7,065 nucleotides of DNA from Dehalococcoidia bacterium (lineage in GTDB: Bacteria; Chloroflexota; Dehalococcoidia; Dehalococcoidales; UBA1222): contig WRHS01000055.1 in NCBI GenBank assembly GCA_009783135.1, positions 1 to 7,065 on the forward strand, written 5' to 3'. The translations under genes and the position numbers were made by a program. Below are positions 1 through 6,219 of the stretch, piece by piece (the first letter of the stretch is position 1; the number at the start of each line of letters is the position of its first letter). The notes under the pieces were generated by a model. It saw only the letters and a list, made by a program, of their open reading frames with translations. It ran no database searches and was not told where the DNA came from.

Positions 1-384
1 TCGCACAAGGTTGTTAAACCCTTCTCCACGGGATTTTCGGCTATCGGTGAGACTGCGTCGCTTATGCCGGTTATATATTGACGACATCCCCATGATAGCC
101 ATAAGCCTGCTGACTTTACCATACGACGCTTTCCGACCTGATTTACGGAGTATGCCGCAAATCCTTTCCGGACCATACGTAGCACCGCTGCCATTGAATA
201 TGTTGGCGATTACGCCCTGTTGTGCCTTCTCTTCCTCCTCTCGTTGTTCCCGTAGACTTATATGTGTGTAGTACCCGCTGCGTGATACCTGAAAAAACGC
301 TGCCCACTTCGCCACAGAGTATTCTTCATGGTTATTCATGAAGCCGTATATTACTTGTGCAGGTTTGCGAAGTAGGCCGTGGCC
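1..384 (-). CDS. IS3-family transposase OrfB (partial, made by -1 frameshift from OrfA)
   Basis: This is the catalytic half of the IS3 transposase, normally produced as an OrfAB fusion. It has no obvious start of its own. After slippage at AAAAAAG (390-384) the frame reads GHGLLRKPAQVIYGFMNNHE and continues without a stop to the window edge. Visible family features are VSRSGYYTHIS and the HTH_21 region TYGPERICGILRKSGRKASY, followed by the usual basic stretch (MSSIYNRHKRRSLTD). The DDE integrase core should follow but lies beyond position 1, so I cannot say whether the element is active. The part that can be read has no frameshift or stop. Confidence 0.85.
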
Positions 385-632
385 TTTTTTAACATGTCGG
401 CTTCTATACGGGATTCAGCAAGCTGTAAGCGCAAAACCTTGATTTCTTCCTCAAGTGTGGCATAACGTGTTCTGTCGCCATTTGCGGTGTACTTCTTGCG
501 CCAAGCGTATAACCGATCTTCATGCAGTCCTAAATCCTGTGCTACCTGCTTTACGCTCTTTGGACTGGCGTAACTCAGCTTGACAGCATTCTTCTTGAAC
601 TCTGTGTCATACTTAACCCTTATTCCGGACAT
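351..632 (-). CDS. IS3-family transposase OrfA
   Basis: OrfA supplies the DNA-binding half of the IS3 transposase; alone it can bind the IS ends and repress. The 93-residue product has a helix-turn-helix of the transposase-8 type in the N-terminal half (VKQVAQDLGLHEDRLYAWRKKY), then a leucine-zipper-like helix (LEEEIKVLRLQLAESRIEADM) ending in the family signature LKKATAYFA. I chose the ATG at 632 because a strong GAGGAGG lies about 5 bases before it. An in-frame ATG at 645-647 overlaps that ribosome-binding site and has none of its own. The frame ends at TAA 351-353, after a slippery AAAAAAG at 390-384 that can shift ribosomes into OrfB. The gene looks intact. Confidence 0.9.
   Translation of the reverse strand: MSGIRVKYDTEFKKNAVKLSYASPKSVKQVAQDLGLHEDRLYAWRKKYTANGDRTRYATLEEEIKVLRLQLAESRIEADMLKKATAYFANLHK
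384..390 (-). promoter_or_regulatory. Programmed -1 frameshift heptamer (A AAA AAG)
   Basis: On the minus strand the bases 390 to 384 read AAAAAAG, in exact 0-frame register with OrfA (A-AAA-AAG, coding LysLys of DMLKKAT). Slipping back one base puts ribosomes into OrfB, which has no stop through this overlap. The same heptamer at the same place is standard in IS3 elements. I did not resolve a downstream stimulatory structure. Confidence 0.8.
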
Positions 633-686
633 TACCTTCCTCCTCATTTATTTTTCCGTCTTAACTTTCTGTCCGAAATTTTAACA

Positions 687-798
687 TGCTCCCCCAATTC
701 GGCCAGAAGTGAAAACTAAAACCAAGTGCAGATCGTCGCCTTTCCCAATTCGATTGCCTCTAACTCAAAAACTAAGAAATCGAATTGGGAGATAAGTC
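687..798 (+). promoter_or_regulatory. Leader of the sigma-like gene with a hairpin over its ribosome-binding site
   Basis: Between the IS end and the ATG at 799 lies a perfect 13-bp inverted repeat, TCCCAATTCGATT at 743-755 and AATCGAATTGGGA at 778-790, with 22 bases between the arms. The GGGAG ribosome-binding site (787-791, 7 bases before the ATG) lies almost entirely in the right arm, so folded mRNA would hide it. A further copy of CCCAATTCG is at 693-701. The repeat could be an RNA switch, a DNA operator, or both. I see no convincing -35/-10 pair. Confidence 0.6.
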
Positions 799-1254
799 AT
801 GGCGAAAATCAATTTACGTGAATATTACTACTGGTACACAGAAGATACCTTTGTTGAGGTTTCTGATGAAGTGAGCATTGCTCTTGGTGCCGACAAGAAA
901 TATGAAAAGAATCATGCGCGACGCATGAGGCGCAACAAAACGTATTCTCTTGAAGCTGAAGTGGATATTGAAACAACAGATTTCTCAGAGCCCATCGACG
1001 ACCCTCAAATGTATCTTGAATGGAAAGAGAAAATGTGTTCCTTATGCCGTGCGCTAAATTCGCTGTCGGATATTCAAGGACGCAGGATTGAGGCGCATTT
1101 TCTGCTCAATAAAAAGAGAAAGGAAATCGCCGAGTCAGAGGGTGTTGCTAAAAGCGTGTTAAACAGAAGTATTGAACGTGGATTGCAAAAAATGAAAATG
1201 TTTTTGAAAAACCCCAAAAACCGGGGTGTCAAATGCTCCACAAGTGTCCCTTAG
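799..1254 (+). CDS. Sigma-70-like region 4 regulatory protein of an integrative element
   Basis: This 151-residue protein resembles the short sigma-70-like proteins carried by Firmicutes integrative elements. The N-terminal INLREYYYWYTEDTFVEVSDEV (4-25) is typical of them and is followed by a basic stretch (HARRMRRNK, 39-47). Residues about 82-135 form a region 4-like domain (LCRALNSLSDIQGRRIEAHF, then the helix-turn-helix KKRKEIAESEGVAKSVLNRS). I see no region 2, the part that binds core polymerase and melts the -10 box, so it may be an activator or partial sigma factor rather than a full one. The start at 799 has a GGGAG 7 bases upstream. It precedes a small gene and a serine recombinase on the same strand, so control of that module is a reasonable inference. 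A short ACCCC/GGGGT hairpin (1211-1227) lies inside the 3' end. Confidence 0.8.
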   Translation: MAKINLREYYYWYTEDTFVEVSDEVSIALGADKKYEKNHARRMRRNKTYSLEAEVDIETTDFSEPIDDPQMYLEWKEKMCSLCRALNSLSDIQGRRIEAHFLLNKKRKEIAESEGVAKSVLNRSIERGLQKMKMFLKNPKNRGVKCSTSVP

Positions 1255-1429
1255 GGCGAGAGAAGCAAATTTCTCTCGTGTCTGGGGAGAGCACCACTTC
1301 AAAGATATAGCTGTCTTGTTTTACGGCAGAGCAAGTAATTAACTGTGGGTTTCTCTCAAGGCGGGAGCTGAGCAGCATTAACTTGTTGCCTCTCCCGCTA
1401 ACCCCGGCAATAGATTAATGAGGAGAAAT
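1255..1429 (+). other. Non-coding gap with several stem-loops (candidate structured RNA leader)
   Basis: I find no gene in these 175 bases, but there are three predicted hairpins. H1 is CGAGAGAA 1257-1264 with TTCTCTCG 1271-1278 (8 bp, 6-base loop). H2 is CTGTC 1311-1315 with GGCAG 1325-1329 (one G-U pair). H3 is GCGGGAG 1361-1367 with CTCCCGC 1392-1398, and inside it GCAGCA 1372-1377 with TGTTGC 1384-1389 (one G-U pair). A second TTCTCTC at 1351-1357 could replace the right arm of H1. No hairpin is followed by a run of T, so these are not plain intrinsic terminators. I do not recognise a known RNA family. Confidence 0.5.
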
Positions 1430-1633
1430 ATGAATATGCCAACAACAGTCGAGTATGAAGAGGAAGAGAGAATAGTTCCATTCGGTGACGGCACAATACG
1501 TTTTGTAAATCGTACCCCGATTCTTACACCGGAAGAGCGGGCAAAGCGTAAACGCGAAATAGAATCACGGTTGTTTGAGGTTTTCGTCAAATATACAGAC
1601 AAGAAACGCTTAAACGCCGAATGTGCGAGTTGA
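1430..1633 (+). CDS. Small charged protein of the recombinase module, function unknown
   Basis: I cannot name a function. The product of about 67 residues is acidic at the N-terminus (VEYEEEERIVPFGDG), has a central IRFVNRTPILTPEERAKRKREIE and ends in a helix with KYTDKKR. Small proteins carrying a similar TPILTPEER segment occur next to serine recombinases in Firmicutes elements, as far as I recall. AGGAG at 1421-1425 is the ribosome-binding site; it lies inside the reading frame that starts at ATG 1418, so 1418 is unlikely and ATG 1430 or 1436 is the true start. No signal peptide or membrane segment is visible. Its last 13 bases overlap the first possible start of the recombinase gene (ATG 1621), which suggests translational coupling. 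A recombination directionality factor or regulator is possible but unproven. Confidence 0.65.
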   Translation: MNMPTTVEYEEEERIVPFGDGTIRFVNRTPILTPEERAKRKREIESRLFEVFVKYTDKKRLNAECAS

Positions 1634-3207
1634 AGTTGAATATGAGTACCATGAGAGGTAGCATCAGTATGCAGGGTGGCTCCGAAAGGAGCACGAACAT
1701 TAACAATCGAATAAAAGCGTTCTACGGCAGACAATCCGTAGACAGAAAAGACAGTATCAGCATTGAAAGCCAGTTGGAATTTGCCTTACATGAGTTTGGA
1801 GGCAAGGCTTTCAAAAAGTACACCGACAAGGGTTACTCCGGCAAGAATACCGACCGACCAAAGTTTCAGGAGTTGGTCAGAGATATTGAAAGAGGACTGA
1901 TATCTGACGTTGTAGTGTACAAGCTGGACAGAATCAGCCGCTCCATCGTTGACTTCGCCAAAATGATGGAGATGTTTCAGCAGCATCATGTGGAGTTTAT
2001 CTCGGCAACCGAGAAATTTGATACTTCAACACCCATGGGGCGAGCCATGCTCAATATTTGCATCGTGTTTGCGCAACTGGAGCGTGAAACCATTCAGCGC
2101 AGGGTTCAGGATGCTTACTATTCACGTTGTGAAAAAGGCTTTCATATGAGCGGAGTTGCACCTTACGGTTATAAACTGGAGGAGACCGTCATTGGCGGCA
2201 TAAAAACTAAGAAGCTGGTTACTGACCCGGTGGCAGCGGAACAGGTCAGGCTGATGTTTGCTATGTACTCCGAGCCCAATACATCTTTCGGTGATATTAT
2301 CCGATATTTAGCCAATCAGGGAATAAGTATTAGTGGCGGAGAGTTTCATCGCAGCACGTTATCCAAACTGCTTCATAATCCGGTTTATGCACAGGCTGAC
2401 CTTGAACTCTATAAGTTTTTCAAGACTCAGGGAGCTTCCATTACGAATGATGCATCCGATTTTTCCGGCATGAACGGCTGTTATCTCATTCAGGGACGTG
2501 GCGTTTCTGAACGCAAGGAAAGCTCTCTAAAAGACCAAATCGTTGTCGTTGCGCCACACGAAGGCTTAATTCCATCTGAAACATGGTTATCCTGCCGCAA
2601 AAGACTGATGAACAACGTAACAGTTGGAGGTGAGCGCAAAGCCAAAAACACATGGCTTGCCGGTAAGATTAAATGCGGAAGATGCGGTATGGCACTACTG
2701 GCTCCGTCAACCAGTGTTGGAAAACATTCTTTCCGTTGCCAGCGGCGTACTACTTCCATGAATTGCGAGGGTTGCGGGAAACTCAGTGTAGGTGATGTGG
2801 AAGACTCCGTTTACAAGGAAATGTGTCATAAAATGGCAGTATTCAACACACTCACCAGAACCAACACGTCCAAAACCAACCCCAAGCTGACCGCAGCCAA
2901 TGTTGCATTGGCACAGGTAGAAACTGAAATTGAAAAGCTGATTGATTCGCTTGCCGGAGCCAGTTCAATGCTGATGTCTTATGCCAATAGCAGAATTGAG
3001 GAACTGGATAGTAAAAGACAACTTTTGGCAAAGCAAATAGCTGACTTAACTGTCGATACCGTATCACCTAAACAAGTTGAGCATATCTCCAATTATTTGG
3101 ATAACTGGGCTGATGTCGGGTTTGAAGACAGGAGAACTGTGGTTGATGGGCTGATTACGAAAATCAATGCCATTCGTGGAAAGATTGATATTGAATGGAA
3201 GTTTTAG
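1621..3207 (+). CDS. Large serine recombinase (site-specific integrase)
   Basis: It integrates or excises DNA by cutting both strands through a serine nucleophile. Numbering from the ATG at 1621, the catalytic domain (about 32-165) has YGRQS with Ser39, KLDRISRS (101-108) and the TPMGRAMLN...QLERETIQRR helix (137-161). The recombinase domain starts near PYGY (181-184). A zinc ribbon has Cys352, 355, 373, 382 and 385. A coiled-coil-like helix runs from about 423 to 476, and the end DGLITKINAIRGKIDIEWKF is typical of the family. At 528 residues it is full length with all key residues. The start is uncertain: 1621 overlaps the preceding gene and suits coupling, but ATG 1642, 1651 and 1669 are in frame, and 1669 has AGAGG upstream and still leaves 22 residues before the serine. 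The left end of its element is not visible. Confidence 0.92.
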   Translation: MCELKLNMSTMRGSISMQGGSERSTNINNRIKAFYGRQSVDRKDSISIESQLEFALHEFGGKAFKKYTDKGYSGKNTDRPKFQELVRDIERGLISDVVVYKLDRISRSIVDFAKMMEMFQQHHVEFISATEKFDTSTPMGRAMLNICIVFAQLERETIQRRVQDAYYSRCEKGFHMSGVAPYGYKLEETVIGGIKTKKLVTDPVAAEQVRLMFAMYSEPNTSFGDIIRYLANQGISISGGEFHRSTLSKLLHNPVYAQADLELYKFFKTQGASITNDASDFSGMNGCYLIQGRGVSERKESSLKDQIVVVAPHEGLIPSETWLSCRKRLMNNVTVGGERKAKNTWLAGKIKCGRCGMALLAPSTSVGKHSFRCQRRTTSMNCEGCGKLSVGDVEDSVYKEMCHKMAVFNTLTRTNTSKTNPKLTAANVALAQVETEIEKLIDSLAGASSMLMSYANSRIEELDSKRQLLAKQIADLTVDTVSPKQVEHISNYLDNWADVGFEDRRTVVDGLITKINAIRGKIDIEWKF

Positions 3208-3371
3208 GATGCCAATACACTTGTTTTGTACATTGTCCACCGATGCTATAAAGAGTGTATAGAAAGTATATAGAAGTGATGAATATTTATAGCAACATGT
3301 TGTAAACGCACACTCCCACCGCATGCTATGCTTTGCACATCAATTGTAGCCGAATCCACAGGAGTAAATCT
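3208..3371. other. Recombinase-valS gap: probable element/chromosome junction with short repeats
   Basis: No gene is seen. The stretch is AT-rich next to the recombinase and more mixed towards valS. It holds two adjacent 11-base units, AGTGTATAGAA 3254-3264 and AGTATATAGAA 3265-3275, and a 10-bp palindrome CAACATGTTG 3293-3302. Serine integrase sites are short, imperfect dyads around a 2-bp core, so the crossover could lie here, but neither repeat proves it. The partner site is outside the window. Confidence 0.4.
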
Positions 3372-3428
3372 ATGCTCAAAAATTGCAAAGCCTGCAGTTG
3401 CGCACATGTGGTAAAATTGGCAACATAA
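3372..3428 (+). CDS. Possible 18-residue leader peptide upstream of valS
   Basis: An AGGAG at 3360-3364 is followed after 7 bases by ATG 3372 and a frame reading MLKNCKACSCAHVVKLAT, then TAA at 3426-3428, 18 bases before the valS ATG. The spacing is good, there are three Cys in six residues (CKACSC), and two valine codons (GTG GTA, 3408-3413) are adjacent. Tandem cognate codons in a short leader are what ribosome-mediated attenuation would use to sense charged tRNA-Val. I see no terminator hairpin in the 18-base gap, so classical attenuation is not supported; translational coupling to valS is the alternative. It may be chance, and the same bases hold a possible extended -10 box. Confidence 0.35.
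   Translation: MLKNCKACSCAHVVKLAT
3409..3417 (+). promoter_or_regulatory. Possible extended -10 promoter of valS
   Basis: TGGTAAAAT fits TGn followed by a -10 hexamer (TAAAAT, 3412-3417). Transcription would start near 3424, giving a leader of about 22 bases that contains the AAGGAA ribosome-binding site (3435-3440) of valS. I see no good -35 box 16-18 bases upstream, so the call rests on the extended motif. If true, the 18-codon frame at 3372-3428 is not part of this transcript. Confidence 0.35.
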
Positions 3429-3446
3429 GTATTAAAGGAAAATGTT

Positions 3447-6101
3447 ATGACAGACCAATTAACCACAGAACTCCCGAAAGCCTATGAGGCGCATCAGGTT
3501 GAGCGGAAATGGTATGACTACTGGATGCAGCAAGGCTATTTCACGCCCAAGATTGATCCGGCTAAAAAGCCTTTTGTTATCATTCAACCGCCCCCAAACA
3601 TCACCGGCGACCTGCATTTGGGGCATGCTTTAACCGCTACTCTTGAGGATATCATGGTGCGCTGGCATCGCATGATGGGTGAGCCCACGCTGTGGCTACC
3701 CGGGGAAGACCACGCCGGAATTGCGGCGCAGGTTGTGGTTGAGCGGGCTTTGGCAAAAGAAGGTCTTACGCGTCAGCAGATTGGGCGCGAAAAGTTTACC
3801 GAGCGTATGTGGCAGTGGGTCAATGGTTGCCGTGCCAACATTGGCAACCAACACAAGCGGTTGGGTGTTTCATGCGACTGGACACGCGAGTGTTTCACGC
3901 TGGACCCGGGTCCGTCCCGCGCCGTGCGTACCTTCTTTGTGCGCTTATATGAAAAAGGGCTTATATATCGCGGTGAGCGCATCATCAACTGGTGCGCGCG
4001 CTGCTCTACGGCCCTTTCTGACCTGGAGGTTGAGCATGAGGATGTTGCCAGTCACCTGTGGCATTTAAAATATCCCCTTGAGGACGGAGATGGTTTTGTT
4101 ATTGTGGCCACAACCCGTCCGGAAACCATGTTGGGTGATACCGCCGTGGCTGTTAATCCGGCAGATGAGCGTTATAAAGGTGTCATCGGAAAGAACGTAA
4201 GGTTACCGCTGACAGAACGCGTAATTCCCATTGTGGGAGATGCCTCCGTTTCCATGGAATTTGGCACCGGTGCCGTAAAGGTCACTCCGGCGCATGACCC
4301 GAATGATTTTGAAACGGGTATGCGTCATAACCTGCCAATTATTAACATACTCAATAACGACGTAACAATAAATGAGAATGGCGGTAAATTTGCCGGTATG
4401 GATCGTTTTGCGGCACGCGAGGCTGTCGTCGCCGAGTTGGAAAGCACGGGATTGCTGGAGAAAATTGAGCCGCATACACATGCTGTGGGCCACTGCCAGC
4501 GTTGCCGTACCATAATTGAGCCTATAGCCAGACGTCAGTGGTTTGTTAAGATTGCCCCTCTGGCTGAACCGGCGATTGCAGCTGTTAAAGACAGCAGTAT
4601 TACCATTCTGCCTGAGCGCTTCAACAAGGTTTATCTCAATTGGATGGAAAACATTCGTGACTGGTGCATTTCACGCCAGCTGTGGTGGGGTCATCGTATT
4701 CCGGTGTGGTATTGCGCCTGCGGCGAAACAATTGTGGCTGTGGACGAGCCTAAGGTCTGTCCGAAATGTGCCTCTGAGCAACTAAGGCAGGACCCTGACG
4801 TGCTGGACACGTGGTTTTCGTCCGGGTTGTGGACTCACTCCACGCTTGGCTGGCCCGATAACACCCCTGATTTACAGTATTTTTATCCCACTACGGTGAT
4901 GGAAACGGCGTACGACATCCTCTTTTTCTGGGTGGCGCGCATGATAATGATGGGCATCGAGAACATGCAGCAACCGCCTTTCCGCTACGTATATCTGCAC
5001 GGGCTTATTCGCGATGAAAAAGGCGAGAAAATGAGTAAGACCAAGGGCAATGCCATCGACCCGCTTGAGATGATGCAGAAATATGGGACCGATGCGTTGC
5101 GCTTTGCCATTATAAGCGGCATCACACCCGGAAACGACAGCAAGCTTGCATCTACGAAGCTGGAAGCCGGACGCAATTTTGCCAACAAGCTGTGGAATGC
5201 AGCGCGCTTTGTGCTGCATTATGCAGGTGACAGTGCTGTTAGTACGGATATCAATGCTGCCGTTCCGACAATTGAAGACCGCTGGATTATTTCGCGTCTT
5301 AATACTGTCATTGCGGATACAAGCGTAATGATGCAGAGGTTTGAGTTTGGTGAAGCCCTGCGCGTAATTCACGACTTCCTGTGGGGTGAGTATTGTGACT
5401 GGTATATTGAACTGTCAAAGACGCGATTTTCGGACCAGTCGGCCTCCTCGCCGCTTCCTGTGCTGGTGTTTGTACTGGATACATCTCTGCGCTTGCTGCA
5501 TCCGTATATGCCGTTTGTTACCGAGGAGTTGTGGCAGCATCTCAATAAAAAGCTCGGGCTTGGCTTGGGCGATTCAATAATGGTCGCACCTTACCCTGAA
5601 ATTACGGGACAGTCGCCGGATACTGCCGCTGAGGGCATTATTAATACGCTGATTGAAATTGTGCATACCGTGCGCAATACACGTGCCGAGTATGAGGTGG
5701 AACAGGGGCGCTTAATTGATGCATCGGTTTATGCAGGTGAGAGAGCAGCATTACTGAAGCCGTATGCCGCGGCGCTTGAAACATTGGCTAAAGCAAAGAT
5801 TGCTTTTGCTGAAAAGCGCGACGGCGAAGTGCCGCCTCAGTCGCTGGATATCGTGCTGCAAAGCTGTGAGCTCGTTATTCCTATGGAAAGCATGTTTGAT
5901 TTGCGCGCTGAGGTGGAGCGCATTGCCAAGGAGATGGCGCAAGCTGCCTCAGAAATCGAACGATTGGAAGCATTGCTTGGTGATGAGTCTTTCTGCGGCA
6001 AAGCACCGGCGGCAGTGGTGCAGAAGCAGCGTGAGAAACTGAGCGCGACTTGTGAAAGATTGGAACGCTTAAAAGAGCATAACGCAAGATTAACAGCCTG
6101 A
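3447..6101 (+). CDS. valS: Valyl-tRNA synthetase
   Basis: This cytoplasmic class Ia enzyme charges tRNA-Val with valine and edits misactivated threonine. The 884-residue length is normal for the family. The ATP-binding signature is PPPNITGDLHLGHA (HLGH at 57-60) and the second is KMSKT (528-532). The editing (CP1) domain begins around VATTRPETMLGD (T222-T223-R224). A zinc-knuckle arrangement is visible as Cys423, 425, 438 and 441, and another CxxC at 350-353. The anticodon-binding helical domain starts near DRWIISRLN (about 611), and the C-terminal coiled-coil tRNA-binding arm covers about 816-880. The start at 3447 has AAGGAA 6 bases upstream. No frameshift or lost motif is seen, so it should be functional although mobile DNA lies on both sides. 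From memory its sequence is closest to Dehalococcoidia ValRS. Confidence 0.98.
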   Translation: MTDQLTTELPKAYEAHQVERKWYDYWMQQGYFTPKIDPAKKPFVIIQPPPNITGDLHLGHALTATLEDIMVRWHRMMGEPTLWLPGEDHAGIAAQVVVERALAKEGLTRQQIGREKFTERMWQWVNGCRANIGNQHKRLGVSCDWTRECFTLDPGPSRAVRTFFVRLYEKGLIYRGERIINWCARCSTALSDLEVEHEDVASHLWHLKYPLEDGDGFVIVATTRPETMLGDTAVAVNPADERYKGVIGKNVRLPLTERVIPIVGDASVSMEFGTGAVKVTPAHDPNDFETGMRHNLPIINILNNDVTINENGGKFAGMDRFAAREAVVAELESTGLLEKIEPHTHAVGHCQRCRTIIEPIARRQWFVKIAPLAEPAIAAVKDSSITILPERFNKVYLNWMENIRDWCISRQLWWGHRIPVWYCACGETIVAVDEPKVCPKCASEQLRQDPDVLDTWFSSGLWTHSTLGWPDNTPDLQYFYPTTVMETAYDILFFWVARMIMMGIENMQQPPFRYVYLHGLIRDEKGEKMSKTKGNAIDPLEMMQKYGTDALRFAIISGITPGNDSKLASTKLEAGRNFANKLWNAARFVLHYAGDSAVSTDINAAVPTIEDRWIISRLNTVIADTSVMMQRFEFGEALRVIHDFLWGEYCDWYIELSKTRFSDQSASSPLPVLVFVLDTSLRLLHPYMPFVTEELWQHLNKKLGLGLGDSIMVAPYPEITGQSPDTAAEGIINTLIEIVHTVRNTRAEYEVEQGRLIDASVYAGERAALLKPYAAALETLAKAKIAFAEKRDGEVPPQSLDIVLQSCELVIPMESMFDLRAEVERIAKEMAQAASEIERLEALLGDESFCGKAPAAVVQKQREKLSATCERLERLKEHNARLTA

Positions 6102-6154
6102 TGCGCATGCGTTTATTGCTGTAGCCAAGAAGCGACAGCGTAAAGATTGGCAGA
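6102..6154. other. Short spacer after valS, nothing recognised
   Basis: These 53 bases hold a CGCATGCG palindrome right after the valS stop and a weak GCTGT (6118-6122)/ACAGC (6135-6139) pair with a 12-base loop and no T run. I see no gene and no convincing terminator for valS. Confidence 0.4.
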
Positions 6155-6219
6155 TTTAACGGTACCTGTTAAATTACATTAACGGTACCGTTAAATTATT
6201 GACATACCGATTAAATATT
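6155..6219 (+). repeat. Three related palindromic repeats before the IS630 gene
   Basis: Unit 1 (6156-6176) is TTAACGGTACC, one extra T, then GTTAAATTA. Unit 2 (6179-6198) is the same without the T and contains a perfect 16-bp palindrome, TTAACGGTACCGTTAA (6179-6194). Unit 3 (about 6199-6219), TTGACATACCGATTAAATA, is a degraded copy. Units start 20-23 bases apart, about two helix turns, as for operators or transposase-binding sites. They may mark the left terminal region of the IS630 element. Unit 3 ends where the promoter of the transposase gene begins. Confidence 0.7.

Larger units (their letters stand above)
1..686 (-). mobile_element. IS3-family insertion sequence, right-hand part, cut by the window edge
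   Basis: Two overlapping minus-strand frames of the IS3 type (OrfA, then OrfB in the -1 frame) are joined by an A6G slippery site. The element enters at position 1, so its other end and the catalytic part of OrfB are not visible. The right boundary at about 686 is inferred: read on the minus strand, the DNA ahead of OrfA begins TGTTAAAATTTCGGACAG, and IS3 elements usually start with TG. The matching inverted repeat and the target-site duplication lie outside the window, so the exact boundary is unproven. The copy sits about 110 bases in front of the sigma-like gene. Confidence 0.85.
687..3340 (+). mobile_element. Integration module of a serine-recombinase element (one end, approximate)
   Basis: The sigma-like gene, structured gap, small gene and recombinase gene lie in order on one strand and form a module of a type I know from Firmicutes integrative elements. 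No transfer, resistance or cargo genes are in view; if present they would be to the left of the IS3 copy. The right limit is only a guess, between the recombinase stop (3207) and the sequences near valS, because recombinase genes of this class often sit beside an attachment site. It could also be a stranded remnant. Confidence 0.5.

Noticed and set aside
11..271. Plus-strand open frame of 86 codons at the left edge
   Set aside because: The minus strand here encodes recognisable IS3 OrfB; the plus frame has no family features.
645..647. Upstream ATG as the start of OrfA
   Set aside because: It overlaps the GAGGAGG that serves the ATG at 632 and has no ribosome-binding site of its own.
691..725. 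GGCCAGAAGTGAAAAC-like stretch as a remnant of an IS21-type end
   Set aside because: It vaguely recalls repeats near some IS21 ends, but there is no terminal sequence, gene or second copy to support it.
1418..1420. ATG 1418 as the start of the small protein
   Set aside because: The AGGAG at 1421-1425 lies after it, so 1430 or 1436 is the likely start.
3208..3446. T-box riboswitch before valS
   Set aside because: I see no conserved T-box bulge sequence, specifier-type stem or terminator in the 239 bases upstream.
4872..5372. A 166-codon open frame on the minus strand opposite valS
   Set aside because: It lies wholly inside the valS gene, resembles no protein I know, and valS is complete with all motifs; it is a by-product of valS codon use.
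6118..6139. Stem after valS as an intrinsic terminator
   Set aside because: Only 5 bp with a 12-base loop and no T run follow the gene.
6199..6204. TTGACA as the -35 box of the IS630 promoter
   Set aside because: It is 37 bases from TATGAT, and no good -10 box lies 16-18 bases after it; TGGACA at 6219 fits better.
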